In this document: positions 14,361-22,486 of the stretch, piece after piece | How the letters are laid out: each line of letters starts with the position of its first letter | Position numbering within the stretch: the stretch's first letter is position 1 | Assembly (NCBI RefSeq): GCF_003583765.1 | Contig: NZ_QXQA01000027.1 | Span: forward strand, 1-41,197 | Origin: Paenibacillus nanensis | Lineage (GTDB): Bacteria; Bacillota; Bacilli; Paenibacillales; Paenibacillaceae | Reading direction: 5' to 3' | DNA length: 41,197 nucleotides | Notes under the pieces: model-generated | Told to the model about the DNA's origin: nothing | Database searches by the model: none | What the model saw: the letters and a program-made list of their open reading frames with translations, nothing else | Position numbers and translations under genes: made by a program

Positions 14361-17042
14361 ATGGAAAAATGGATGTTGATTGACGGGAACAGTATCGCCT
14401 ACCGGGCGTTCTTCGCCTTGCCGCCGCTGACGAATTCGTCCGGGCTGCATACGAACGCGATCTTTGGCTTTACGACAATGCTGCTGAAGATGCTGGAGGA
14501 GCATAAGCCGACGCATGTGCTGGTCGCTTTCGACGCGGGGAAAGTGACGTTCCGCCATGAAGGCTACAGCGAATATAAAGGAGGGCGCCAGAAGACGCCG
14601 CCGGAGCTGTCGGAGCAATTCCCCGTTCTCAAGGAGCTGATCGCCTCGTTCGGCATCGCGCAATTCGAGCTGGACGGCTACGAGGCAGACGATATTATCG
14701 GAACGCTGACCAAGCAGGCGGATGAGCGCGGCATACAGGCCGTCGTTGTATCGGGCGATAAGGATATGCTGCAGCTGTCCTCCGAAGGCGTCACCGTCGC
14801 CGTTACCCGAAAAGGCGTTAGTGAGGTGGACTTGTACACGCCTGAAGCCGTCAAGGAAAGATACGGCCTTGTTCCTCAGCAGATTATCGATCTAAAAGGT
14901 CTGATGGGCGATACATCCGACAATATTCCGGGGGTGCCGGGCGTCGGCGAAAAGACGGCGTTGAAGCTGCTCCATGAGTTCGAGACCGTGGAGAACGTGC
15001 TCGACAATCTGGACAAGGTGAAGGGCAAGCTGAAGGAAAACCTGGAGAACAACAAGGAAAGCGCGCTTATGAGCAAGAAGCTGGCGACGATTTTCCGCGA
15101 GGTGCCGCTGGAGAACAAAGCGGAGGAGATCCAATACAACGGATACGACAGCGGGAAGCTGGCGGAAGCGTTCCGCAAGCTGGAGTTCAAGTCGCTGCTC
15201 GAGAGGCTTCAGCTGAGCTCGGACAGCGGAGCGACGGAATCCGAAGCGCAAGCCGCGGCAGCGGAGCTGAAGGTAACAGTCATCGCCGATGCCGATGGAC
15301 AAGCTGCGGAGCTGGATCGTTTGCTAAGTTTGCTTGCCGCGTCGGACCGGCATGGCATCTATATCGAAGCGATCGGCGAAAATCCGCATCATGCGGAGCT
15401 GCTGGGCATCTCCGTCTCCACGGGAGACGACGTATTCGTGCTGCCGATGGAAACGGTGAACGCCGCAGGCGCTTCCTTGTTCCGCGAATGGCTTGCGGAT
15501 GAAGCAAAGCCGAAGTACGGCTTCGACATGCATAAAGCAGAGCTTGCGCTGAAGTGGGCGGGCCTCTCGCTTGGCGGTACGGCGTTCGATGTGCAGCTCG
15601 CCGCTTATTTGCTGGATCCGACGGAGAGCGCGTTATCGCTCAGCGCGATTAATGACCGTCAAGGCTTTGGCGGAGTGCCTGCTGACGATACGGTATACGG
15701 CAAAGGCGCGAAGTTTAAGGTGCCGGAGGAAGAAACGCTGTACCGCCATCTGGCGCTTAAAGCGGACGCGGTAAGAAAGCTGGTGCCGGTCATTACGGAA
15801 GAGCTTTCGAATCGAGGCATGAGCAAGCTGTATTTTGAACTGGAGCAGCCTCTCTCCCGTATTCTTGCGGGAATGGAGCATCAAGGCATCAAAGTGGAGA
15901 AGGGCGTCTTGGAGGAGCTCGGGAATGGGCTTGAAACGAAGCTCGCTTCCATTATGAGCGAGATCTATTCGCTCGCCGGCACGGAATTCAATATCGGTTC
16001 GCCCAAGCAGCTGGGTGAAGTTTTGTTCGAGAAGCTGGGGCTTCCCGCCAGGAAAAAAACAAAAACCGGCTACTCGACAGACGCGGACGTGCTGGAGGAG
16101 CTCGCGCCTTATCATGCGATTATCCCGCTGATCTTGAATTACCGTCAGCTGTCGAAGCTCCAATCCACCTATGTTGAAGGCTTGCTTAAGGAAATTCGGG
16201 AAGAGACGGGCAAGGTGCATACGTATTACCGCCAGACGATCGCGGCGACGGGACGGCTAAGCAGCCAGTTCCCGAATTTGCAGAACATCCCGATCCGTCT
16301 CGAGGAAGGCCGCCAAATCCGCAAGGCGTTTTTGCCGTCTGAGCCGGGCTGGTCGATTCTTGCGGCGGACTACTCGCAGATCGAGCTTCGCGTGCTTGCC
16401 CATATTTCCGGAGACGAGAAGCTGAAGGAAGCTTTTATCCACGATATGGATATTCATACGAAAACGGCAAGCGACGTGTTCGGCGTCTCCGCGGATCAAG
16501 TTGACGCCAATATGCGCCGTTCCGCGAAGGCGGTCAACTTCGGTATCGTGTACGGCATCAGCGATTTTGGCTTGTCGCAAAACCTCGGCATCACGCGCAA
16601 GGAAGCGGGGCAGTTCATCGAGCAGTATTTCAACGTATTTAAAGGCGTACGGAAGTATATGGACGATATCGTGGCTCAGGCGAAGCAGGACGGCTATGTC
16701 ACGACGCTGCTGGACCGCAGGCGCTACCTCCCCGAGATTAAATCGTCGAACTTCAACCTGCGTTCCTTCGCAGAGCGAACAGCGATGAATACGCCGATTC
16801 AAGGCACGGCCGCCGATATTATTAAGCTGGCGATGGTGCAGATGGACGAGGCGCTGCGCGAGCGCGGCATGAAGAGCCGCATGCTGCTGCAGGTGCATGA
16901 CGAATTGGTATTCGAGGTGCCGCCGGAGGAGCTTGAGACGATGAAGACGCTGCTTCCTGAGGTCATGTCCGGCGCGCTGAAGCTGGATGTGCCGCTGAAG
17001 GCGGACGTAAGCTACGGCGATAATTGGTACGAGGCGAAATAA
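14361..17042 (+). CDS. polA: DNA polymerase I
   Basis: The product is 893 residues, full length. Residues 1-~290 are the 5'-3' exonuclease (MLIDGNSIAYRAFFALPPL, DGYEADDIIGTL, GLMGDTSDNIPGVPGVGEKT). Residues ~310-470 are the 3'-5' exonuclease fold but degenerate: the DxE motif of E. coli is not conserved here (IYIEAIGEN), as in Bacillus enzymes. Residues ~480-893 are the polymerase, with motif A ILAADYSQIELRVLAHIS (Asp670), motif B RRSAKAVNFGIVYG and motif C LLQVHDELVFEV (Asp847). It removes RNA primers and fills gaps in replication and repair. It is followed by mutM, ytaF and coaE, the usual Bacillus-type cluster. Confidence 0.98.
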   Translation: MEKWMLIDGNSIAYRAFFALPPLTNSSGLHTNAIFGFTTMLLKMLEEHKPTHVLVAFDAGKVTFRHEGYSEYKGGRQKTPPELSEQFPVLKELIASFGIAQFELDGYEADDIIGTLTKQADERGIQAVVVSGDKDMLQLSSEGVTVAVTRKGVSEVDLYTPEAVKERYGLVPQQIIDLKGLMGDTSDNIPGVPGVGEKTALKLLHEFETVENVLDNLDKVKGKLKENLENNKESALMSKKLATIFREVPLENKAEEIQYNGYDSGKLAEAFRKLEFKSLLERLQLSSDSGATESEAQAAAAELKVTVIADADGQAAELDRLLSLLAASDRHGIYIEAIGENPHHAELLGISVSTGDDVFVLPMETVNAAGASLFREWLADEAKPKYGFDMHKAELALKWAGLSLGGTAFDVQLAAYLLDPTESALSLSAINDRQGFGGVPADDTVYGKGAKFKVPEEETLYRHLALKADAVRKLVPVITEELSNRGMSKLYFELEQPLSRILAGMEHQGIKVEKGVLEELGNGLETKLASIMSEIYSLAGTEFNIGSPKQLGEVLFEKLGLPARKKTKTGYSTDADVLEELAPYHAIIPLILNYRQLSKLQSTYVEGLLKEIREETGKVHTYYRQTIAATGRLSSQFPNLQNIPIRLEEGRQIRKAFLPSEPGWSILAADYSQIELRVLAHISGDEKLKEAFIHDMDIHTKTASDVFGVSADQVDANMRRSAKAVNFGIVYGISDFGLSQNLGITRKEAGQFIEQYFNVFKGVRKYMDDIVAQAKQDGYVTTLLDRRRYLPEIKSSNFNLRSFAERTAMNTPIQGTAADIIKLAMVQMDEALRERGMKSRMLLQVHDELVFEVPPEELETMKTLLPEVMSGALKLDVPLKADVSYGDNWYEAK

Positions 17043-17101
17043 GGCCAGTCCGGCCATTTGCGGCGGATTTTGCGGTATAATGGTGGATGAGGTGAGGAGA
17101 C

Positions 17102-17941
17102 ATGCCTGAACTGCCAGAGGTAGAGACGGTTAGACGAACATTGATCGAGCTCGTCGCGGGCAAACGCATTGCGTCCGTTACGGTTAAGCTTCCTAGAATT
17201 ATACAAAGACCCGCAGATCCGCAGCAGTTCGCTGATGCGCTGGCGGGCCGAACGATTCAGACGGTGGAACGGAGAGGAAAGTTTCTTCGCATTGTGCTGG
17301 ACGGACTTGTGCTCGTATCGCATCTGCGAATGGAGGGCCGTTACGGCGTATTCCCGTCGGATGAGCCGGCGGAGCTTCATACGCATGTCCTGTTCCATTT
17401 CGACGACGGCACGGATCTCCGTTACAAGGATGTCCGGCAATTCGGCACCATGCATCTGTTCCAGCCCGGCGAAGAATTCCTGCTGCCGCCGCTGAACAAG
17501 CTGGGCATCGAGCCGCTTGAGGAGGCGTTCACGCTGAAGACGTTCCGCGAGCGGCTGGAGAAACGTACAACGAAGATGAAGCCGCTGCTGCTGAACCAGG
17601 AGCATATTGTCGGACTCGGCAATATTTATGTCGATGAAGCTTTGTTTCAGGCTCGCATTCATCCGGAACGAACCCCGGACAGCTTAAGCTCTGCAGAATG
17701 GAAGAGGCTGCACGAATCGATTCGCGCTACGCTCGAAAGAGCGGTGGAAGCTGGCGGTTCTTCGATTAAATCTTATGTAAACGGACAAGGCGAGATGGGG
17801 ATGTTCCAGCATCAGCTTCTGGTGTACGGAAGGAAGGATGAGCCTTGTCCAAGCTGCGGAAAGCCGATTCATAAGTTCGTTGTCGGCGGCCGAGGCACCC
17901 ACATTTGCCGTAAATGCCAGCCGCTCAAGCGTAGTGTATAA
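17102..17941 (+). CDS. mutM: Formamidopyrimidine-DNA glycosylase
   Basis: The product is 279 residues. It begins MPELPEVETVRR, with the catalytic Pro2 and Glu3 at the N-terminus, has the helix-two-turn-helix region (LLLNQEHIVGLGNIYVDEAL), and ends in the four-Cys zinc finger (CPSCGKPIHKFVVGGRGTHI, CRKC). It excises 8-oxoguanine and formamidopyrimidines and nicks the strand. It lies 59 nt after polA with GAGGTGAGGAG before the ATG; a TATAAT at 17076 could be a weak internal promoter, but no good -35 is seen. Confidence 0.97.
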   Translation: MPELPEVETVRRTLIELVAGKRIASVTVKLPRIIQRPADPQQFADALAGRTIQTVERRGKFLRIVLDGLVLVSHLRMEGRYGVFPSDEPAELHTHVLFHFDDGTDLRYKDVRQFGTMHLFQPGEEFLLPPLNKLGIEPLEEAFTLKTFRERLEKRTTKMKPLLLNQEHIVGLGNIYVDEALFQARIHPERTPDSLSSAEWKRLHESIRATLERAVEAGGSSIKSYVNGQGEMGMFQHQLLVYGRKDEPCPSCGKPIHKFVVGGRGTHICRKCQPLKRSV

Positions 17942-18092
17942 TTGGGCGGCGTTGCAAGGCCAATGAGCCGTTTGTGCACAGCAAGCTGACCCCCGCATAT
18001 GATGATGTTACGAACGATAGGCGCATGCCCTATCTGCTGGAGGAGATGTCTAGCTCCCTCCGGCAAGTCGGCATCGCATAGCGGGGAGGAGC
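17942..18092. other. Short intergenic region mutM-ytaF
   Basis: A 150-bp gap in an otherwise tight cluster. One frame is open for about 35 codons and ends in LLEEMSSSLRQVGIA just before the ytaF ribosome binding site. It has no clear start signal and matches nothing I know, so I do not call a gene; it could be a gene remnant. Confidence 0.3.
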
Positions 18093-18791
18093 TTGAAGTT
18101 GATTGCACATTTGGTTTCCTTGATCGTGCTTGCTTTTGCCGTCAGCCTGGACGGTTTAGGTGTCGGTGTAACTTACGGACTCAGGAGAATCCGCATCCCT
18201 TTCCTGTCGGTTTTTATTATCGCTTGTTGTTCCGGCTTTATTATTTGGTTATCGATGCAGGCAGGAGGCTGGCTCGGAGGCTTTATTTCCGAAACCGCGG
18301 CCAAGCTGATCGGCGCTTCCATTCTAATTGTTATCGGCTGCTGGGCATTGATTCAGCTGACGCGCAGCAAAAATGATGACAGCGATTCTGACCGCGACGG
18401 GGGAAACCCGCAGTCGGCTGTTCCCGCAGGGGACGGTGAATTAGAACCTGCGCAAGTGCTGAAGCTGGAACTGAAGCGGCTAGGCCTCGTTATCCAAATA
18501 TTGCGGACGCCGCAAGCGGCTGACGTAGACCGGTCCGGCATTATTTCGGCGTCTGAGGCCGTCATGTTAGGCGTCGCGTTGTCGCTAGACGCGTTCGGCG
18601 CGGGGCTTGGCGCTGCTTTGCTCGGTTTGCCTGCATTGCTGACCGCCGTCGTCATTGCCGCATCCAGCGCGATATTTTTGGTCACCGGCACGCAGCTGGG
18701 GCTGCGGTTCGCCGCCAGACGCGGCATGCATGCCTTATCTTATTTGCCGGGCATATTATTGATTATGATGGGGATTATGAAGCTGTTATAA
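18093..18791 (+). CDS. ytaF: Sporulation-associated membrane protein YtaF
   Basis: The product is 232 residues with six membrane segments in two internally similar halves (AVSLDGLGVGVTYGLRRI early, ALSLDAFGAGLGAALLGL late), separated by a charged cytosolic loop. This is the MntP-like fold seen in YtaF, encoded between mutM and coaE in Bacillus. The exact role is unclear; in B. subtilis it is described as sporulation-related. The start is TTG at 18093, preceded by GGGGAGGAG. Confidence 0.9.
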   Translation: MKLIAHLVSLIVLAFAVSLDGLGVGVTYGLRRIRIPFLSVFIIACCSGFIIWLSMQAGGWLGGFISETAAKLIGASILIVIGCWALIQLTRSKNDDSDSDRDGGNPQSAVPAGDGELEPAQVLKLELKRLGLVIQILRTPQAADVDRSGIISASEAVMLGVALSLDAFGAGLGAALLGLPALLTAVVIAASSAIFLVTGTQLGLRFAARRGMHALSYLPGILLIMMGIMKLL

Positions 18792-18848
18792 TACCTTCAT
18801 CGAAGTCATTCGGGGAAGTGCAGCGCAGCTTAAAAGGAGGTTATCGCT

Positions 18849-19448
18849 TTGATCATTGGTTTGACCGGCGGAATCGCCAGCGGTAAAAGCACGGTCGGCA
18901 GCATGCTGGTCGAGCTCGGCGCACGGCTGGTAGATGCCGATGCGGTCGCAAGAGAGATCGTGCAGCCCGGGGAACCGGCTCTTGCGGCGATCGCCTCTTT
19001 ATTCGGACAAGCCGTTCTGCAGCCGGACGGCACGCTTAACCGTTCCGCGCTGGGCGGGATCGTCTTTCAGGATGGTGAAGCGCTCGCCAAGCTGGAGGCG
19101 ATTACGCATCCGGCCATTCGGAAACGAATGTGGGACCGTATTCATACATACAAAAAGGAAGCTCCGGACGGGCTCATCATCGGCGATGTGCCGCTGCTGT
19201 ACGAGACGAATCAGGAAACGCTTTATGAAGGCGTGATGGTCGTATACGTGCCCGAGGAGGAGCAGGTTATCAGGTTAATGCAACGTAATGCCATGACGGA
19301 GGAAGAAGCGAGACGGCGCGTATCGCTGCAGATGGACATCGAAGAGAAGCGAAGACGGGCGGATTGGGTCATTGATAACAGCGGCACCCTTGAAGAAACG
19401 CGTGAGCAGGTGCTCCGCTTCTGGAACAGCCAGGCGGGTGCTTCATGA
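18849..19448 (+). CDS. coaE: Dephospho-CoA kinase
   Basis: The product is 199 residues. It has the P-loop GLTGGIASGKST at the N-terminus, DADAVAREIVQPGEP and the lid/base region (RLMQRNAMTEEEARRRVSLQ), and ends with ADWVIDNSGTLEETREQV. It phosphorylates dephospho-CoA in the last step of CoA synthesis. The start is TTG at 18849 with AAAGGAGG upstream. The stop overlaps the start of the next gene (ATGA). Confidence 0.97.
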   Translation: MIIGLTGGIASGKSTVGSMLVELGARLVDADAVAREIVQPGEPALAAIASLFGQAVLQPDGTLNRSALGGIVFQDGEALAKLEAITHPAIRKRMWDRIHTYKKEAPDGLIIGDVPLLYETNQETLYEGVMVVYVPEEEQVIRLMQRNAMTEEEARRRVSLQMDIEEKRRRADWVIDNSGTLEETREQVLRFWNSQAGAS

Positions 19449-20020
19449 AGAAGCGACGAATACGGCCGAAAAAACGGTTTTTCCTGATCGTCATCATTGC
19501 GTTTTTGTCGGTGTTATTTCTGAAATCCGATTGGCTTGCGACCTGGATGTACCCGATTCATTATAAAGACGATATTCGGGCAAGCGCTTCGAATTACGGC
19601 ATGGAGCCCCATCTCGTGGCAGCGATCATCAGGGCGGAATCCAACTATGAGACAGGCAAAGAATCCAAGAAGGGCGCTCTCGGGCTTATGCAGCTCATGC
19701 CGGAAACGGCGCATTGGGTTGTGGAGCAGGCGGGCTTTGCAACGGTGAACGACGATATTCTCCGTCATCGGGCGGATGTCAGTATTGAAGTGGGGACCTG
19801 GTATTTGAATTCCTTGCACCGGCAGTTCAATCACAATCCGGTGGCAGCCGTGGCCGCCTATAATGCGGGACCCGGCAACGTGCGGAAGTGGCTTGACTCG
19901 GGCAGGTGGGACGGCAGGATGGAATCCGTCAAGGAAATTCCGTTTGGCGAAACTCGCCACTATGTACAACGGGTTTTTTATTATTATAATAAGTACAAGG
20001 ATTTGTATCCGAACTTTTAA
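19445..20020 (+). CDS. Lytic transglycosylase, SLT domain
   Basis: The product is 191 residues. The N-terminus is basic followed by one membrane segment (FFLIVIIAFLSVLFL), so it is membrane-anchored with the enzyme outside. The SLT domain shows the catalytic Glu65 in IIRAESNYE, GALGLMQLMPETA, and AAVAAYNAGPGNVRKWL. It cleaves the glycan backbone of peptidoglycan to 1,6-anhydro products. It is translationally coupled to coaE (ATGA overlap), a common arrangement in this group. Confidence 0.93.
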   Translation: MKKRRIRPKKRFFLIVIIAFLSVLFLKSDWLATWMYPIHYKDDIRASASNYGMEPHLVAAIIRAESNYETGKESKKGALGLMQLMPETAHWVVEQAGFATVNDDILRHRADVSIEVGTWYLNSLHRQFNHNPVAAVAAYNAGPGNVRKWLDSGRWDGRMESVKEIPFGETRHYVQRVFYYYNKYKDLYPNF

Positions 20021-20034
20021 CCTGTGAACGCTAA

Positions 20035-20091
20035 GGAAGCCTTGGAGCGCCGCCGCTTCGGACAAGCGCTCCAAGACTTCCGTTATTCATA
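20035..20091. terminator. Hairpin between convergent transglycosylase and SASP genes
   Basis: GGAAG-CCTTGGAGCG pairs with CGCTCCAAG-ACTTCC around a 17-nt loop. It lies between two genes that end toward each other. The T-run is poor, so it may act as a bidirectional terminator or mRNA end. Confidence 0.65.
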
Positions 20092-20102
20092 CAAATGAAT
20101 CA

Positions 20103-20321
20103 CTATTGTGTGCCGCCAGCAAGGGACTGTTCAGCGATTTGCACCAGACGACGAGTAATGAAACCCCCGAGGGAACCAGCGTCGCGAGTTGCCATGTTAC
20201 CATAGTAGCCGTCTTGCGGGATCGCGATACCAAGCTCTTGAGCGACCTCAAATTTCATTTGGTCCAGAGCAGCAGTCGCTTGTGGCACGACCAATTGGTT
20301 ACTGTTACGATTTTGAGCCAT
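20103..20321 (-). CDS. Alpha/beta-type small acid-soluble spore protein
   Basis: The product is 72 residues with the family signatures LDQMKFEVAQELGI (containing the GPR protease site region KFEVAQE) and DGYYGNMATRDAGSLGGFIT. These proteins coat spore DNA and protect it from UV and heat, then are degraded on germination. AAGGAGGTG precedes the ATG at 20321. A sigma-G-like promoter lies upstream (20352-20382). Confidence 0.97.
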   Translation of the reverse strand: MAQNRNSNQLVVPQATAALDQMKFEVAQELGIAIPQDGYYGNMATRDAGSLGGFITRRLVQIAEQSLAGGTQ

Positions 20322-20351
20322 TGTTGTTCACCTCCTTGCGGTTGGTAACTG

Positions 20352-20382
20352 TATTATGTGCGATATTCCAAAGATCATTACA
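20352..20382 (-). promoter_or_regulatory. Sigma-G-like promoter of the SASP gene
   Basis: Read on the minus strand, CATAATA (20352-20358) matches the sigma-G -10 consensus, with TGTAAT (20377-20382) 18 nt upstream resembling its -35. Forespore expression is what this family needs. Confidence 0.6.
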
Positions 20383-20461
20383 GGAAACGTATGGTATTTC
20401 AAAATTTAATGGTTAGAAGTGCAATTGCATCATCAAAAAAGTGGTTGGAAGGAGGATAACG

Positions 20462-20938
20462 ATGAAGTGTCCATATTGCGATTATGCCGGCACAAAAGTG
20501 CTGGATTCCCGTCCCGCCAACGAAAATAAGTCGATCCGCCGCCGTAGAGAATGTGAAAAATGCAGCCGGAGGTTTACGACATTCGAAATGGTTGAGGAGA
20601 CGCCTCTTATCGTCATTAAGAAGGATGGGAGCCGGGAGGAGTTCAGCCGGGACAAAATTTTGCGCGGGCTCATCCGTGCCTGCGAAAAACGTCCGGTACC
20701 TGTCGAACGGCTAGAAGTGATTGTATCCGAGGTCGAGAAGGAGCTTCGAACAACGGCTAACGCCGAAGTTGACAGCAGCGAAATCGGCGGCTACGTCATG
20801 AACCATCTCTACCCGGTCGACGAAGTGGCATACGTTCGCTTCGCATCGGTGTACCGTCAGTTTAAGGATATCGACATGTTTATGAAGGAGCTCAGCAGCT
20901 TGCTGAACAAACACCCGATGACCGGACCGGACAAATAG
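20462..20938 (+). CDS. nrdR: Transcriptional repressor NrdR
   Basis: The product is 158 residues. It has an N-terminal zinc ribbon (Cys3, Cys6, Cys31, Cys34) and an ATP-cone domain (PLIVIKKDGSREEFSRDKIL through VYRQFKDIDMF). It senses ATP/dATP and represses ribonucleotide reductase genes. The ATG at 20462 is preceded by AAGGAGG; an in-frame GTG-type start at 20441 lies before this site and is rejected. Confidence 0.97.
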   Translation: MKCPYCDYAGTKVLDSRPANENKSIRRRRECEKCSRRFTTFEMVEETPLIVIKKDGSREEFSRDKILRGLIRACEKRPVPVERLEVIVSEVEKELRTTANAEVDSSEIGGYVMNHLYPVDEVAYVRFASVYRQFKDIDMFMKELSSLLNKHPMTGPDK

Positions 20939-20942
20939 CATT

Positions 20943-20966
20943 GGCGCACCAGTGAAGTGGTGCGCC
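20943..20966 (+). terminator. Hairpin after nrdR
   Basis: GGCGCACCA / TGGTGCGCC, a 9-bp perfect stem with a 6-nt loop, 5 nt after the nrdR stop, followed by GTATCTTT. Likely terminator with a weak T-run. Confidence 0.65.
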
Positions 20967-21084
20967 GTATCTTTCGTAAGCTTGGCGGATTAATCCGGTG
21001 AGTGGCTATGCCTTTGGGCTGTGTTTGTTATGATTGAAGTTTCATACTTGTATTAGCATGTTGTAGTTCGGTTATGAAGTTTAG

Positions 21085-21515
21085 CTGTAATGGCGGAAAA
21101 CGACATTGGAGCTGGAGACGCAGACGCATTTGTTTCTGTAATGGCGAAAAACGACATTGGAGGCGGAAGCGGGGGCGCATTTGTTACTGTAATGGCGAAA
21201 AACAGCATTGGAGCTGGAGATTGAGCGCATTTGTTTCTGTAATGGCGAAAAACGACATTAGAGCCGGAGACGCAGACGTATTTGTTTCTGTAATGGCGAA
21301 AAACGACATTGGAGCTGGAGACTGAGCGCATTTGTTTCTGTAATGGCGAAAAACGACATTAGAGCCGGAGACGCAGACGTATTTGTTTCTGTAATGGTGG
21401 AAAATGCCGTTGTAACAGCAATGGAGTTCAGTATTGTAGCTGTAGAGGTGAAAAACGCCGTTAGAGCAATAGGAACGGCAGGAATTCGCTGCTCTAATGG
21501 TGAAATATGCCATTA
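21085..21515. repeat. 51-bp tandem hairpin repeat, array B (nine units)
   Basis: The hairpin core TAATGGCG-N5-CGACATTR starts at 21088, 21139, 21190, 21240, 21291, 21341, 21392, 21443 and 21495: steps of 51, 51, 50, 51, 50, 51, 51 and 52. Units 3/5 and 4/6 are near-identical pairs, giving a ~101-bp higher-order repeat; units 7-9 have diverged linkers but still keep a 21-nt core, and the last (21495-21515) forms a TAATGG/CCATTA stem. The steps of 50 and 52 break any reading frame, so it is not a protein repeat. It lies between nrdR and tRNA-Ala. Function unknown; same core family as array A. Confidence 0.88.
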
Positions 21516-21556
21516 GAATATCTTATCAGCAGAGATAAGCAGGATAAAACTCATTA

Positions 21557-21585
21557 TTGACACTGTTTCACTCTCATGGTATTAT
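21557..21585 (+). promoter_or_regulatory. Promoter of tRNA-Ala
   Basis: TTGACA (21557-21562), a 17-nt spacer, and an extended -10 TGG-TATTAT ending at 21585. A near-consensus vegetative promoter, 18 nt before the tRNA. Confidence 0.8.
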
Positions 21586-21603
21586 CTATCTTGTCTCAAA
21601 TTC

Positions 21604-21676
21604 GGGGCCTTAGCTCAGCTGGGAGAGCGCATCGCTGGCAGCGATGAGGTCAGGGGTTCGATCCCCCTAGGCTCCA
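21604..21676 (+). tRNA. tRNA-Ala (anticodon GGC)
   Basis: A full cloverleaf can be drawn: acceptor GGGGCCT/AGGCTCC, D-arm GCTC/GAGC, anticodon stem CATCG/CGATG with loop CTGGCAG (anticodon GGC), variable AGGTC, and T-arm AGGGG/CCCCT with TTCGATC. The discriminator is A at 21676. The 3' CCA is not encoded and must be added. Confidence 0.95.
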
Positions 21677-21685
21677 TACGAAGAG

Positions 21686-21716
21686 AACGCCATCACAACC
21701 CGTGATGGCGTTTTTT
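21686..21716 (+). terminator. Terminator of tRNA-Ala
   Basis: AACGCCATCAC / GTGATGGCGTT stem followed by TTTTTT, 10 nt after the tRNA. Confidence 0.92.
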
Positions 21717-21950
21717 CATGTGGATAGCCTTGGGAGATGAACCCCCTAAAGGTTCGTCCGCGCGGACGGCAAATCCGATTGCTTCTCGAGGTCCCATCAA
21801 AGTAATCGTTACTTTGTGGAAAGTGAAAACGGCGTCTGAATCTACCGCAAAATTCCATCGAATTCACAGCTTCAGCCCTACAATCTGGATTGGGACATCC
21901 CATGTTGGACCGGCAAGTTGAACAAGATAAATCGCCTATGCTCCACCATA

Positions 21951-21987
21951 AACGCGCACACTCTAAGTCATGAGTATGCGCGTTTTT
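21951..21987 (+). terminator. Orphan terminator-like hairpin
   Basis: AACGCGCA-CACTC pairs with GAGTA-TGCGCGTT around an 8-nt loop, ending in TTTTT on the plus strand. No gene is recognised between it and the tRNA terminator. Confidence 0.7.
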
Positions 21988-22272
21988 GCATTTTCGGAAG
22001 GGAACCTCCTTTAGGGAATGTGATCGCCGTAGGAGATTTGTTTCCGTGAACTATTTCAGCTAACCGCCATAGAATCCGCTGGTTGCAAACACTTTTTGCA
22101 TTGCAGGCAGCAAGTGTTAAGCCCGGGAAAAATGTTAATTGGTTTGAATAACCGCTAATATTACATGTCAACCGCCAGAATAATGTTAATTTTTTTATTG
22201 GTCTGGCGATGTTAAGCTATCGGTGTTACAGACCGCAGCCAGCTAATTAAACTAAACGATAAGGAGGGATGA

Positions 22273-22329
22273 ATGACGACCCAGACGGTTCGCTTTAGGC
22301 GCAGCAACCGTTACAGTGTTCAAGAATGA
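22273..22329 (+). CDS. Possible 18-residue peptide with strong ribosome binding site
   Basis: ATG at 22273 follows AAGGAGGG by 4 nt and opens an 18-codon frame ending in TGA; the peptide is basic (MTTQTVRFRRSNRYSVQE). An overlapping 9-codon frame starts at 22269. It could be a leader peptide for the GH10 gene. Evidence is only the ribosome binding site. Confidence 0.25.
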   Translation: MTTQTVRFRRSNRYSVQE

Positions 22330-22486
22330 CCGCCCAGTCTACGATTGATTTGCTCCACTTTATCTAGTGGGCTGTGATCGGCGAATTCAATCACAAACAA
22401 CATGATTTCGGTAGAGGTGAAAAAATTCAGTAATCTAAAAAATGGGTAACCCTAGAGGTCGCCTTAAGAAAAGGAGCAAAATTAAG

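Larger units (their letters stand above)
21717..22486. other. 770-bp intergenic region, mostly unexplained
   Basis: Short frames are open on both strands at 21720-21920, but none has a ribosome binding site. A plus-strand terminator-like hairpin ends at 21990 with no clear gene before it, so a small RNA is possible. Further right are an inverted repeat TGCAAA/TTTGCA (22084-22100), a CGCCAGA/TCTGGCG inverted repeat (22173-22208), four TGTTAA 6-mers (22115, 22133, 22184, 22210), and a perfect AAGGAGG (22261-22267) with an 18-codon frame. This must contain the promoter of the GH10 gene, but I cannot place -35/-10 boxes with confidence. Confidence 0.5.

Noticed and set aside
15280..15700. Loss of the 3'-5' exonuclease motif in DNA polymerase I as a novelty
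   Set aside because: A degenerate proofreading domain is usual for Bacillus-type PolA enzymes.
20035..20091. Large hairpin after the transglycosylase as a riboswitch or repeat element
   Set aside because: It sits between convergent gene ends and is best explained as a shared transcript end.
21074..21513. Open frames running through array B on both strands as a repeat protein
   Set aside because: They arise because 51 is a multiple of three. The 50- and 52-bp steps shift the frame, neither strand has a ribosome binding site, and the conserved part is the hairpin, not a reading frame.
128..21515. The two tandem repeats as CRISPR arrays
   Set aside because: The whole ~51-bp unit repeats with little change; there are no unique spacers between conserved repeats and no cas genes in the window.
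21667..21921. Frames of 67 and 78 codons beside tRNA-Ala
   Set aside because: No ribosome binding site, overlap with the tRNA terminator, and no recognisable protein. A third frame on the minus strand reads protein-like but has an internal TGA; too weak to call a pseudogene.
22442..22486. ATG at 22442 as the start of the GH10 enzyme
   Set aside because: It has no ribosome binding site at a workable distance and adds a highly basic stretch; the ATG at 22487 has AGGAG and begins a normal signal peptide.
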